A stretch of DNA of 54,244 bases from Caballeronia udeis (GCF_001544555.2 NZ_FCOK02000068.1:1-54244), one strand, 5' to 3'; numbered from the stretch's first letter, positions 40,751 through 49,779 are shown. Notes: a model not told the origin generated them from the letters alone. Numbers and translations: made by a program.

Positions 40751-41645
40751 CTATATGCGCGAACGCTCAAGCTCCGCGCGCACGAGCGTCCAGTCGATCA
40801 GCGCCTTGATCACGCGATCCCGGTCGAGGTCGTTGAGCGTCTCGTGATAACTGCCTTCCAGCATCATCAGGGTGCTATCCATCGACCCGGCGCTGGCTTC
40901 GAATTCGCGGCTGCCGTCGGGATTGGTGAGTGCGTCCTGCGTGCCGTGGAACACGAACAGCGGCAATTCGATCGACGTGCGTTGAGCAGCAATGCGGCGC
41001 ATGGCGGCCACGATCTGCGCCGCCGTGCGGGCGGGTATTGCCCGATGATGGACCAGCGGATCGCGCCGGTTCGCCTCGACCACGCCGTGTGCACGGGACA
41101 ATGTGGCCGGATCGATGACCAGCGCGGGAAAGTGCGGCATCAACCGGCTGATCAGGCCGCCCAGCCTGAGTTTCCAGCGCGGCGCGTTGGCCGGCGGTTT
41201 GAGGGCGGCACTCGACAGGATCAGCCCGGCCAGTTTCCGGCCATTTGCAGGCAGACGCTCGGCGGCATAAAGCGCGGCGATGGCGCCGCCCATGCTATGT
41301 CCCATCAGGAACAGCCGGATGTTCAGCGGCGCTAGTGTCCGCGACGTCAAGCAGGGCGTCGGTGTCGAGCAGATAGTCGTCGAAGGACTCGATCCACACG
41401 CGTTCGCCGGGCGATTTGCCGTGGCCGCGCAGATCCACGGCAATCAATTCGATGCCCGCCGCGTTCAGGCGCAGCGCCAGCGCGTCGTAGCGGCGTGCAT
41501 GTTCGGCCAGCCCGTGCACCAGAGCGATTCGGGCCAGCGGTTCAGGGAACGTGGCGGCGGCTTGCCATCGATGAAGATGAAGGTCGATGCCATCGCTGGT
41601 GGTGATGCTGCTGGTCGAGTACGTGCTGTGCGCGGTTTTTTGCAT
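40751..41645 (-). pseudogene. Alpha/beta hydrolase (monoglyceride-lipase-like), split by a frameshift
   Basis: The N-terminal half (start ATG 41645, open until 41295) has RIALVHGLAEHARRYDALALRLNAAGIELIAVDLRGHGKSPG. The C-terminal half, in the next frame (open 41443 to 40751), has FLMGHSMGGAIAALYAAERL with the nucleophile serine, LFVFHGTQDALTNP and GSYHETLNDLDRDRVI with the acid and histidine. Together they make one complete lysophospholipase/monoacylglycerol lipase-like protein. A single extra base near 41320-41345 breaks the frame. It is either a genuine pseudogene or a sequencing error; all catalytic residues remain, so the damage is recent or artificial. Confidence 0.8.
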
Positions 41646-41905
41646 GGCATGTCGGCAAAATGGGATTCCGCAGATGATAGTCGCCACTTGCCTGACTGGC
41701 CGCTGCTCGTCTGGAGCAAAAGGGTCATAAAAACCGCTGGCGGCAAAATTGCAAATGTTTAGAGCACATTCCCGATTGCCATCCATGCCGTTCTACGCGT
41801 AAAATAGAACGATCGTGCTGTAAAAATAAGCGTCTACTGATTGTGCAAAGCCTGACGGACTCATCGCGAGCCGGCCGTAAGCATTCGGCGGCGGGAGTCA
41901 CTCGT

Positions 41906-41943
41906 TATAATGGGCTTGGGATGATGTATTCGTAACTTAGGAG
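41906..41943 (+). promoter_or_regulatory. -10 candidate and ribosome-binding site of etfB
   Basis: TATAAT at 41906-41911 lies 40 bases before the etfB ATG; the -35 region (41883-41888) is a poor match. AGGAG (41939-41943) is 7 bases before the ATG at 41951 and decides that start over the one two codons upstream. Confidence 0.45.
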
Positions 41944-41950
41944 CGTGTGC

Positions 41951-42700
41951 ATGAAAATCTTGGTGCCAGTCAAACGCGTGGTCGACTACAACGTGAAAGT
42001 CCGGGTAAAGCCGGATGGCAGCGCAGTGGACATCGCGAACGTGAAGATGTCGATGAATCCGTTCGATGAAATCGCCGTGGAAGAAGCCGTGCGCCTGCGC
42101 GAAGCGGGCGTGGCGACCGAAGTGATCGCCGTGTCGTGCGGCGTGACGCAATGTCAGGAAACGCTGCGTACGGCGCTTGCGATCGGTGCGGACCGCGCGA
42201 TCCTGGTCGAATCCACTGAGGAATTGCAGCCGTTGGCAGTCGCCAAGATTTTGAAGGCGCTGGTCGACAAGGAGCAGCCGCAACTGATCATCCTCGGCAA
42301 GCAGGCCATTGATGACGACTCGAATCAGACGGGCCAGATGCTCGCCGCGCTCGCCGGTTTGCCGCAAGCGACCTTCGCCTCGAAGGTGACGGTCGCCGAC
42401 GGCAAAGCCACGGTGGCGCGTGAAGTCGATGGCGGCTCGGAAACGCTGTCGCTGACGTTGCCCGCCGTGGTTACCACGGACTTGCGCCTGAACGAGCCGC
42501 GTTACGTGACGCTGCCCAACATCATGAAGGCCAAGAAGAAGCCGATGGAAACGCTTAAACCCGCGGACCTGGGTGTGGACGTTACGCCGCGCCTGAAGAC
42601 GCTGAAGGTTGCTGAGCCGCCGCAGCGTTCCGCAGGCGTGAAGGTGCCGGACGTGAAGACGCTGGTCGAGAAGTTGAAGACCGAAGCCAAGGTTCTGTGA
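41951..42700 (+). CDS. etfB: Electron transfer flavoprotein beta subunit
   Basis: A 249-residue protein that opens MKILVPVKRVVDYNVKVRVKPDGS, and has the ETF-beta signature VLDESTEELQ-like region and KQAIDDDSNQTGQMLAALAGLPQATFA. It binds AMP and, with EtfA, one FAD, and carries electrons from acyl-CoA and other dehydrogenases to ubiquinone. Its gene is 13 bases ahead of etfA, and an acyl-CoA dehydrogenase gene follows etfA. Confidence 0.96.
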   Translation: MKILVPVKRVVDYNVKVRVKPDGSAVDIANVKMSMNPFDEIAVEEAVRLREAGVATEVIAVSCGVTQCQETLRTALAIGADRAILVESTEELQPLAVAKILKALVDKEQPQLIILGKQAIDDDSNQTGQMLAALAGLPQATFASKVTVADGKATVAREVDGGSETLSLTLPAVVTTDLRLNEPRYVTLPNIMKAKKKPMETLKPADLGVDVTPRLKTLKVAEPPQRSAGVKVPDVKTLVEKLKTEAKVL

Positions 42701-42713
42701 GGGAGTTTCCAAA

Positions 42714-43649
42714 GTGACCATTCTTGTAATTGCAGAACACGACAACGCATCTGTGAAAGCGGCGACGTTGAACACCATCGCGGCGGCTCAAAAGATCGGT
42801 GGCGATATCCACGTGCTGATCGCTGGTTCGAACGCGCAGGCAGCAGCCGATGAGGCAGCGAAGATTGCGGGCGTAGCGAAGGTATTGCTTGCCGATGCAC
42901 CGCAACTCGCCGATGGCCTGGCAGAGGTTATCGACGCAACAGTGGTGCAGATCGCGAAGAACTACTCGCATATCCTGGCTCCGGCGACCCCGTACGGCAA
43001 GAACATCGCCCCGCGTATTGCCGCTCATCTGGATGTGGCGCAGATCAGCGACATCACGGCAGTGGACAGCCCGGATACGTTCGAGCGTCCGATCTACGCG
43101 GGCAATGCCATCGCCACGGTTCAATCGAGCGACGCGATCAAGGTCATCACGGTTCGCACCACGGGTTTCGATCCGGTGGCGGCTGAAGGCGGCAGTGCTT
43201 CAGTGGAGAAGATCGAAGCCTCGGCGGACACGGGTATTTCGAAGTTCGTGAGCCGCGAGCTGACGAAGCTGGACCGGCCGGAGCTGACGTCGGCACAGAT
43301 CATCGTGTCGGGCGGACGGGGGTTGGGCAGCGGCGAGAACTACACGAAAGTGCTCGAGCCGCTGGCGGACAAACTCGGTGCGGCGCTGGGCGCATCGCGT
43401 GCGGCAGTGGATGCGGGGTTCGTTCCCAACGACTATCAGGTCGGTCAGACCGGCAAGATCGTGGCGCCTAACCTGTACGTTGCCGTCGGTATCTCGGGTG
43501 CGATCCAGCATCTGGCCGGGATGAAGGACTCGAAGGTGATCGTCGCGATCAACAAGGACGCTGAAGCGCCAATCTTTGGCGTCGCGGACTACGGCCTCGT
43601 GGGAGATTTGTTCACGGTGGTGCCGGAACTCGTGAAAGAACTTGGCTGA
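42714..43649 (+). CDS. etfA: Electron transfer flavoprotein alpha subunit
   Basis: A 311-residue FAD-binding partner of EtfB. It begins with a GTG (TILVIAEHDNASVKAATLNTIAAAQKIGG). The C-terminal FAD signature runs from about residue 243: VAPNLYVAVGISGAIQHLAGMKDSKVIVAINKDAEAPIFGVADYGLVGDLFTVVPEL. GAGGGAG lies before the GTG. A strong terminator follows 42 bases after the stop, but the next gene, an acyl-CoA dehydrogenase, is on the same strand and a likely electron donor. Confidence 0.96.
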   Translation: MTILVIAEHDNASVKAATLNTIAAAQKIGGDIHVLIAGSNAQAAADEAAKIAGVAKVLLADAPQLADGLAEVIDATVVQIAKNYSHILAPATPYGKNIAPRIAAHLDVAQISDITAVDSPDTFERPIYAGNAIATVQSSDAIKVITVRTTGFDPVAAEGGSASVEKIEASADTGISKFVSRELTKLDRPELTSAQIIVSGGRGLGSGENYTKVLEPLADKLGAALGASRAAVDAGFVPNDYQVGQTGKIVAPNLYVAVGISGAIQHLAGMKDSKVIVAINKDAEAPIFGVADYGLVGDLFTVVPELVKELG

Positions 43650-43690
43650 TCATTCCTAGGGCCATCGGCTGGAAAGAAAGCAAGATCGCA

Positions 43691-43722
43691 AAAAGGGGCG
43701 ACATACGTGCGCCCCTTTTCAC
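43691..43722 (+). terminator. Terminator of etfBA
   Basis: AAAAGGGGCG (43691-43700) pairs with CGCCCCTTTT (43710-43719), a perfect 10-bp stem around a 9-base loop. It separates etfBA from the acyl-CoA dehydrogenase gene, which should then have its own promoter or depend on read-through. Confidence 0.85.
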
Positions 43723-43743
43723 ATCTGTTGGGGGAGACAAGAC

Positions 43744-45534
43744 ATGAGCTATAGAGCGCCCGTCAAGGACATGCTGTTCGTGATGAAGGAACTAGCCGGC
43801 ATAGAAAGCATCGCAGCGCTGCCAGGTTTGGAGGACGCCAGTCTCGACACCGCACAGGCCGTGCTTGAAGAGGCAGCGCGCTTTAACAATGAAGTGGTTG
43901 CGCCGTTGAACGTCGAAGGCGACAGGAATCCAAGCTTCTGGAAGAACGGCGAGGTCACGACTACGCCCGGTTTTAAAGAGGCTTTCCGTCAGTTCGGCGA
44001 GGGCGGCTGGCAAGGCGTGCTGCATCCGGTCGAGTACGAAGGCCAGGGGTTGCCCAAGCTGATCGCGACCCCCTGCATCGAAATGCTGAACGCGGCGAAC
44101 CTGTCGTTCGCGTTGTGCCCGCTGCTCACCGATGGCGCTATTGAAGCGTTGCTGACCGCGGGGACCGAGGAGCAGAAGCAACTCTACGTGCCCAAGCTGA
44201 TTTCAGGCGAATGGACCGGCACGATGAACCTCACCGAACCGCAAGCCGGTTCCGATCTCGCGCTGGTCCGCACCCGCGCCGAGCCGCAGGGCGATGGTAC
44301 GTTCAAGCTCTTCGGCACGAAGATTTTCATCACCTACGGCGAGCACGATATGGCGAAGAATATCGTCCATCTCGTGCTGGCGCGTACGCCCAACGCGCCC
44401 GACGGCGTGAAGGGCATCTCGCTCTTCCTGGTGCCGAAATTCATCACCGATGACAACGGTACGCTCGGCGCTCGCAACGACGTGCATTGCGTATCGATTG
44501 AGCACAAGCTCGGGATCAAGGCGAGTCCGACAGCCGTGCTGCAATTCGGCGATCACGGTGGCGCCGTCGGCCAGTTGATCGGCGAGGAAAACCGCGGGCT
44601 GGAGTACATGTTCATCATGATGAACGCGGCGCGTTTTGCGGTCGGGATGCAGGGTGTGGCGGTGTCGGAGCGGGCGTATCAGAAGGCCGTCGAGTTCGCG
44701 AAGGATCGTGTGCAAAGCCGGCCTGTCGATGGCTCCGCCAAACAGCCGGTGTCGATCATTCATCACCCCGACGTGCGTCGCATGCTCTTGACCATGCGCG
44801 CACTGACCGAAGCGTCACGCGCGTTGGCTTATGTGGCGGCGGCGCATTGCGACTTTGCGCATCATCATCCTGACGAGGCCACGCGGGCCAGCCATCAGGC
44901 GATCTACGAGTTTCTCGTGCCGATCGTGAAGGGCTGGAGCACGGAGCTTTCCATCGATGTCGCGAGCCTCGGCGTGCAGGTTCATGGCGGCATGGGATTC
45001 ATCGAAGAAACGGGCGCGGCGCAGTACTACCGCGATGCGCGCATTCTCACCATCTACGAAGGCACGACCGCGATCCAGGCCAACGACCTGATTGGACGCA
45101 AGACCGTGCGTGACGGCGGTGCGACGGCGCGGGCGATTTTTGCGCAGATGGATCAGACCATCGCGCAGCTGGCCGGGCGTGACGGACAGGCGTTCGAGTC
45201 GATGCATCGGCATTTGAGCGCAGGAAGCCTGGCGTTGGCACGGGTGGTCGAGTTCGTGGTGGCCAAGGTGAAAAGCGATCCGAACGCGGTCTTCGCTGGC
45301 AGCGTGCCGTATCTGAAGCTGGCCGGCATTGTGTTGGGCGGATGGCAAATGGCGCGCGCGCTGCTGGTGGCGTCGGACAAGCGTGGCGAGGACGAGGCGT
45401 TTTATGGCGCCAAGATCGCGACGGCTCAGTTTTTCGCGGAGCATATTTTGTCGCAAGCGCCGGGGATTGAAGCGTCCATCGTCAGCGGTGATGGGCAGGA
45501 AGGGTATCTCGCGTTGAATGAGGACCAGTTCTGA
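43744..45534 (+). CDS. Acyl-CoA dehydrogenase, large (about 600 residue) type
   Basis: A 596-residue flavoenzyme that introduces the first double bond in beta-oxidation. The FAD/substrate-binding segment is EWTGTMNLTEPQAGSDLALVRTRA near residue 160; the catalytic glutamate is in ILTIYEGTTAIQANDLIGRK near 439; FIEETGAAQYYRDARI precedes it. A C-terminal extension of about 120 residues marks the long bacterial FadE-like group. GGGGGAG lies before the ATG. It is beside etfBA, to which it would pass electrons. Chain-length preference is unknown. Confidence 0.93.
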   Translation: MSYRAPVKDMLFVMKELAGIESIAALPGLEDASLDTAQAVLEEAARFNNEVVAPLNVEGDRNPSFWKNGEVTTTPGFKEAFRQFGEGGWQGVLHPVEYEGQGLPKLIATPCIEMLNAANLSFALCPLLTDGAIEALLTAGTEEQKQLYVPKLISGEWTGTMNLTEPQAGSDLALVRTRAEPQGDGTFKLFGTKIFITYGEHDMAKNIVHLVLARTPNAPDGVKGISLFLVPKFITDDNGTLGARNDVHCVSIEHKLGIKASPTAVLQFGDHGGAVGQLIGEENRGLEYMFIMMNAARFAVGMQGVAVSERAYQKAVEFAKDRVQSRPVDGSAKQPVSIIHHPDVRRMLLTMRALTEASRALAYVAAAHCDFAHHHPDEATRASHQAIYEFLVPIVKGWSTELSIDVASLGVQVHGGMGFIEETGAAQYYRDARILTIYEGTTAIQANDLIGRKTVRDGGATARAIFAQMDQTIAQLAGRDGQAFESMHRHLSAGSLALARVVEFVVAKVKSDPNAVFAGSVPYLKLAGIVLGGWQMARALLVASDKRGEDEAFYGAKIATAQFFAEHILSQAPGIEASIVSGDGQEGYLALNEDQF

Positions 45535-45559
45535 TTTGATGCGGTTAAGCGGGCCCATG

Positions 45560-45599
45560 AAAAAATGCCGTCCGACGTAAGTCGGACGGCATTTTTTTT
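45560..45599. terminator. Bidirectional terminator between the acyl-CoA dehydrogenase gene and dadA
   Basis: A perfect 17-bp stem (45560-45576 with 45581-45597) around a GTAA loop; core TGCCGTCCGAC. A-run and T-run flank it on either side. The two convergent genes share it. Confidence 0.95.
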
Positions 45600-45635
45600 G
45601 AAGCATGCGCTCGCAGCTACACCTGAAAATCCAAC

Positions 45636-46928
45636 TCACGCACCTGCATACGACGGCCGCGTGCTCGTATGCGTTTCGCCCAGATACCGGTGCACCGACA
45701 AATCGTCGGACTGGATCGCCGGCTGTTTGCCCGACATCAGGTCGGCCAGCATTTGGCCCGATCCGCATGACATGGTCCATCCCAGCGTGCCGTGGCCCGT
45801 GTTAAGGAACAGGTTTGGCACTGGCGTACGGCCAACGATAGGCGTGCCGTCCGGTGTCATGGGGCGCAAGCCGGTCCAGAACGATGCCTTCGCGGTGTCT
45901 CCACCGCCAGGAAACAGGTCGTTCACGCACATTTCCAGCGTTTCGCGACGCGCCTGGCTCAGCGATTTGTCGAAACCTACGATCTCCGCCATTCCGCCAA
46001 CGCGAATCCGGTCGTCGAAACGGGTGATCGCGATCTTGTACGTTTCGTCAAGCACGGTGGAAACCGGCGCGGCGCTTTCGTTCACGATGGGTGCAGTGAT
46101 CGAATAGCCCTTCAGCGGATACACGGGGATATCCACAAGACTGCCCAGCAATTTCGTGGAATATGAACCCAGCGCAACAACGTATGAATCACCGCGGACC
46201 AACTCGCTCCCGCACTGCACGCCGGCTATCCGGCCAGCGCTCATCGCGAGCGCGTCGATTGGCGTGTTGTAGCGGAACTTCACACCGAGTTGTTCAGCCA
46301 TTGCCGCGAGGCGGGTAGTGAATTTCTGGCAATCGCCGGTTTCGTCGTTCGGCAGGCGCAAACCGCCGGTCAGCTTGTGCGACACGGCCGCAAGCGCCGG
46401 TTCCGCACTGTGCAACTCGGCCGGCGTGAGCAATTCGAACGGCACGTTCGCATCGCGCAACACGGCGATGTCCTTCGCGGCGCCATCCAGTTGCTGCTGG
46501 GTCCGGAAAACCTGCAGCGTGCCGCCGGTGCGGCCCTCGTAATTAATGCCCGTGTCCGCGCGCAGCGCCTGGAGGCAATCGCGGCTGTATTCGGCCAGGC
46601 GCACCATGCGGCCCTTGTTGACCGAATAACGCGCCTGCGTGCAGTTCTGCAGCATCTGCCACATCCACTTCAATTGAAACGACGTTCCGTCCAGACGGAT
46701 GGCGAGCGGGGCGTGTTTCTCGAACATCCATTTGATCGCCTTGAGCGGCACGCCAGGCGCAGCCCACGGCGACGCGTAACCGGGCGAGATCTGTCCCGCG
46801 TTTGCGAAACTTGTCTCCAGCGCCGGTCCTGCCTCACGATCGATCACGGTCACTTCGTGCCCCGCGCGCGCCAGATAGTAGGCGCTCGTAACACCGACAA
46901 CACCGCTTCCCAGAATTACGACTCGCAT
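45636..46928 (-). CDS. dadA: D-amino acid dehydrogenase small subunit
   Basis: A 430-residue FAD enzyme bound to the inner membrane that oxidises D-alanine and other D-amino acids to keto acids, with electrons going to the respiratory chain. The FAD motif is RVVILGSGVVGVTSAYYLARAGHEVTVIDRE at the N-terminus. The C-terminal GLRPMTPDGTPIVGRTPVPNLFLNTGHGTLGWTMSCGSG matches the family. GGAG lies 9 bases before the ATG at 46928, so the ATG at 46964 is not used. It is divergent from an Lrp-family gene, its probable regulator. The usual partner, alanine racemase dadX, is absent here. Confidence 0.95.
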   Translation of the reverse strand: MRVVILGSGVVGVTSAYYLARAGHEVTVIDREAGPALETSFANAGQISPGYASPWAAPGVPLKAIKWMFEKHAPLAIRLDGTSFQLKWMWQMLQNCTQARYSVNKGRMVRLAEYSRDCLQALRADTGINYEGRTGGTLQVFRTQQQLDGAAKDIAVLRDANVPFELLTPAELHSAEPALAAVSHKLTGGLRLPNDETGDCQKFTTRLAAMAEQLGVKFRYNTPIDALAMSAGRIAGVQCGSELVRGDSYVVALGSYSTKLLGSLVDIPVYPLKGYSITAPIVNESAAPVSTVLDETYKIAITRFDDRIRVGGMAEIVGFDKSLSQARRETLEMCVNDLFPGGGDTAKASFWTGLRPMTPDGTPIVGRTPVPNLFLNTGHGTLGWTMSCGSGQMLADLMSGKQPAIQSDDLSVHRYLGETHTSTRPSYAGA

Positions 46929-47011
46929 GTCTTGCTCCGTGCAAATTGACATTCCGCCGGTCATTCGCTTCGTTTTCGACTGAAGCCGTGTGAGTAGCGG
47001 GTTACATAGTG

Positions 47012-47054
47012 GTATCGACTATAGTATTGATACTTAGGCAGTTTTTGTTATTGT
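47012..47054 (+). promoter_or_regulatory. Lrp-gene promoter with an overlapping inverted repeat
   Basis: TTGATA (47027-47032) and TATTGT (47049-47054), 16 bases apart, make a plausible promoter for the Lrp gene. GTATC (47012-47016) and GATAC (47029-47033) form a loose inverted repeat around CTATAG, overlapping the -35. It could be the Lrp site that serves both this gene and divergent dadA. Confidence 0.4.
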
Positions 47055-47080
47055 ATTTGTTCACGTTTTAGTGGAAAGCA

Positions 47081-47569
47081 ATGAGAACACAACGAAATTC
47101 AGTACGAGAACTCGATAAGATCGATCACCGTATCCTGAAGATCCTTCAACAGGACGGCCGTATCGCGATGAAAGACCTGGCCGAGCAGGTCGGGCTCTCG
47201 GTGACGCCCTGCATTGAGCGCGTCAAGCGCATGGAGCGCGACCAGGTGATCGAGGGGTATTACGCACGGGTGAATCCCCATCAGTTGGGGGCGTCGCTGC
47301 TGGTGTTTGTCGAGATCACCCTCGATCACAAAAGCGGCAACATGTTCGAGCAGTTCAGGCGCGAAGTGCAGCGAATTCCGGAGGTTCTGGAATGCCATCT
47401 CGTTTCCGGCGATTTCGACTACCTGATCAAGGCGCGTATTGGCCAAATGGCCGACTACCGCAAGCTGCTCGGCGACATCCTGCTGCAACTGCCAGGCGCC
47501 GTACAGTCGAAAAGTTATGTGGTGATGGAGGAAATCAAGGAAACGCTGACCATCGCCGTGGACGCCTGA
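47081..47569 (+). CDS. Lrp/AsnC-family transcriptional regulator
   Basis: A 162-residue protein. The helix-turn-helix is in LDKIDHRILKILQQDGRIAMKDLAEQVGLSVTPCIERVKRMER (about 10-55), followed by the effector-binding RAM domain (about 70-150, GASLLVFVEITLDHKSGNMFEQFRREVQRIPEVLECHLVSGDFDYLIKAR). Divergent from dadA with 152 bases between them. Relatives in this position (DadR-like) sense alanine and activate dadA; that is inference here. GGAA is a weak ribosome-binding site. Confidence 0.92.
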   Translation: MRTQRNSVRELDKIDHRILKILQQDGRIAMKDLAEQVGLSVTPCIERVKRMERDQVIEGYYARVNPHQLGASLLVFVEITLDHKSGNMFEQFRREVQRIPEVLECHLVSGDFDYLIKARIGQMADYRKLLGDILLQLPGAVQSKSYVVMEEIKETLTIAVDA

Positions 47570-47582
47570 AATGAGCTTGCGA

Positions 47583-47613
47583 TTGAGGTAATTTACTGTA
47601 TATTTATACAGTA
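47583..47613 (+). promoter_or_regulatory. LexA (SOS) box over the promoter of the radical SAM gene
   Basis: TACTGTATATTTATACAGTA (47594-47613) has 9-bp perfect inverted arms around a central TT, and CTGT/ACAG ends at the spacing of the E. coli-type SOS box. TTGAGG (47583-47588) and TATACA (47605-47610), 16 bases apart, form a promoter whose -10 lies inside the box. Repression by LexA and induction by DNA damage are therefore expected. Confidence 0.85.
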
Positions 47614-47648
47614 TTTTCCCGTCTTCATTGCTGCCTTCATTCCCGGCC

Positions 47649-48794
47649 ATGGCTTCTCGCGACCACGAATATCCTGTTGCTCCACCCGCGCCGCTCAAGG
47701 GCCGCGGGGCGGTCACGAACATGCAGGGGCGCTACGAGAAGGACGAACGCGAGCGTGTAGACGACGGTTGGACGCACATCAGTGAGGAGGGGGAAACGGA
47801 TGACACGCCGGCGTTGCGCACGCAGGTGTTCGAGGAGCGTGCGAAGAGCATCCTGACGCGCAATTCGTCACCTGATATCCCGTTCGGGGTATCGCTTAAC
47901 CCGTACCGTGGCTGCGAGCATGGCTGTATCTATTGCTTTGCGCGGCCAACGCATAGTTATCTGGGGTTATCGCCGGGACTGGATTTCGAAAGCCGGATCT
48001 ACGCCAAGATCAATGCCGGAGAATTGCTTGAGCGTGAGTTGGATAAACCGTCCTATCAGCCGGAGCCAATCGCGCTGGGCGTGATTACGGACGCGTACCA
48101 GCCGGTCGAGCGGAATCTGCATATCACGCGGCGGGTGATCGAGATCCTGAGCGAACGCGGGCATCCGTTCGCGGCTATCACGAAGTCGTCGCTGATCGAG
48201 CGGGATATCGACCTGCTCGCACCCATGGCGCAGAAGGGCCAGGTCATGGCTGCCATCACCATCACCACGCTGGATGCGGATATCGCCCGCACGCTTGAAC
48301 CGCGCGCCGCCACGCCTTCAAGAAGGCTGCGAACTATCCGGGCGCTGACCGAGGCGGGTATTCCGGTCGGCGTCAGCGTCGCACCCATGATTCCGTTCGT
48401 CACGGAACCGGACATGGAGCGAGTGCTGGAAGCATGCGCACAGGCGGGCGCAACGAGTGCGAGTTATATCGTTTTGCGCTTGCCGTGGGAGGTGGCGCCG
48501 CTGTTCAAGGGCTGGCTCGCGGCACATTTTCCCGATCGTGCGGAGCGTGTGATGGGGCGTGTGCGCGATATGCGCGGCGGCAAGGACTACGACTCGGATT
48601 TCTCGAAGCGGATGAAAGGCGAAGGTTTATGGGCCGATATGCTCAAGCAGCGCTTTCATCAGGCAACGAAGCGGCTTGGCCTGAATCAACGGCAGCGCGG
48701 AATTCTGGATATGTCTGAATTTCGGCATGTCGAGCGGCCGACGGGTAGAAGTCCGCGCGCAGTCGTGGATAGTGCGCAGATGAAGTTGTTTTGA
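47649..48794 (+). CDS. PA0069-type radical SAM protein (SplB-like)
   Basis: A 381-residue radical SAM enzyme. The 4Fe-4S motif is CEHGCIYC (Cys 89, 93, 96) in NPYRGCEHGCIYCFARPTH, the arrangement of the spore photoproduct lyase-like group (COG1533). The rest of the barrel carries ALGVITDAYQPVERNLHITR, AITKSSLIERDIDLLAPM and SVAPMIPFVTEPDMERVLEA. The reaction is unknown; a DNA- or nucleotide-repair role is inferred from the family and the LexA box. The ATG at 47649 has no strong ribosome-binding site; an in-frame TTG at 47628 is the alternative. It is a single gene. Confidence 0.9.
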   Translation: MASRDHEYPVAPPAPLKGRGAVTNMQGRYEKDERERVDDGWTHISEEGETDDTPALRTQVFEERAKSILTRNSSPDIPFGVSLNPYRGCEHGCIYCFARPTHSYLGLSPGLDFESRIYAKINAGELLERELDKPSYQPEPIALGVITDAYQPVERNLHITRRVIEILSERGHPFAAITKSSLIERDIDLLAPMAQKGQVMAAITITTLDADIARTLEPRAATPSRRLRTIRALTEAGIPVGVSVAPMIPFVTEPDMERVLEACAQAGATSASYIVLRLPWEVAPLFKGWLAAHFPDRAERVMGRVRDMRGGKDYDSDFSKRMKGEGLWADMLKQRFHQATKRLGLNQRQRGILDMSEFRHVERPTGRSPRAVVDSAQMKLF

Positions 48795-48844
48795 GGCGCG
48801 GCGGCAGCGACCACCAGGCAGAGTCGCTGCTGCTGTGGCAAACG

Positions 48845-49339
48845 TTACTGCGACAACTCTTTAGCCGCTTGAACCTGACCTTCGAAGTACGTCTGGAAGG
48901 TGACTGCAAGGCCCGCCATCAGCAGGAACGCACCAAAGAGCAAAGCAAAGATCACGACGAAAATGACCGCCCAGCCGGATTCACTATGCTGGCCGGTTTG
49001 CGGATTGAACTGAGCGTCCCATTTGTCGTCGGGGCGCAAGCCATAGACGATCGCCGACAAGAACGCTGCCAGCAACGAAATGGCGCCCGGCACGACCATG
49101 ATCCAGCCGAGCATTGACGCTCGATCGGTTGCAGCGAGCAGCATGTAACCGGCCACGCCCAGCAGGATGCCAACAATATGCGCCCAGCCGAATTTGTCGC
49201 GCAAACCATACAGATAGAAGCGATGCGCACCAATGCTGCCGAAAAAGAAGGCGAGCGCGGCGGTCAGCGTTTTCGAGCGGAAACGCCCGTTTGACGTCGG
49301 ATTCGATGGGGGCATTGCAGCGGACGGCGGGTTGTTCAT
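48845..49339 (-). CDS. TM2-domain membrane protein
   Basis: A 164-residue protein. After a Pro-rich N-terminus comes a TM2 domain (about 25-85): KTLTAALAFFFGSIGAHRFYLYGLRDKFGWAHIVGILLGVAGYMLL with the conserved G-HRFYLG-type turn. A third and fourth hydrophobic segment follow (WIMVVPGAISLLAAFLSAIVYGL and WAVIFVVIFALLFGAFLLMAGLAVTF). It is an inner-membrane protein of unknown function. The start is ambiguous: the ATG at 49339 is preferred, the one at 49396 would add 19 residues. Confidence 0.82.
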   Translation of the reverse strand: MNNPPSAAMPPSNPTSNGRFRSKTLTAALAFFFGSIGAHRFYLYGLRDKFGWAHIVGILLGVAGYMLLAATDRASMLGWIMVVPGAISLLAAFLSAIVYGLRPDDKWDAQFNPQTGQHSESGWAVIFVVIFALLFGAFLLMAGLAVTFQTYFEGQVQAAKELSQ

Positions 49340-49779
49340 CGGGAAACGAAAAGGAAAGTGCGGTGAGCGGTGCGGGCGGATTGGCGCAAAAGGCAATATT
49401 TTCGCGCCGACGCGGCATTCTACGCCCGCGGGAGTCGGGCGCTCACGCGGCCAATCGGCTCAGTATTCGGTGTGACTCCGGTGTGACCCGGTCACCGCAA
49501 AGTCACGGTTGGGCGTATGTAATCCGTAATCCGCTAGGTTGCGCCGGCGTAGTCGTCGCTGGCGAGAAGCGAGTCGTGTTCCGCGATCACGAATCATCGC
49601 CAGAAAGCGCTTTGCCGGTGAAAGTCATGAGGGAGTCCAGGCCTGTCGCCCCAAAATGACAGATCGCGCCGCTTGGCGAAGCCTTGAAAAACCCGCTGCA
49701 CGCCGCGTCAGGGCGAGCGATGGCCAGTCGAATGGCACGCCGCAGGCCAGGTTCCATCTTGATTAATCGACGCAAGTGT
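49340..49779. other. Intergenic region between the TM2 gene and rpsP
   Basis: About 440 bases with no convincing gene on either strand. Open frames here lack ribosome-binding sites and recognisable products. It ends in the rpsP promoter. Confidence 0.55.

Noticed and set aside
49114..49659. A 181-codon forward open frame opposite the TM2 gene and beyond
   Set aside because: Over half is the antisense of the TM2 gene, the rest has no recognisable content and there is no ribosome-binding site.
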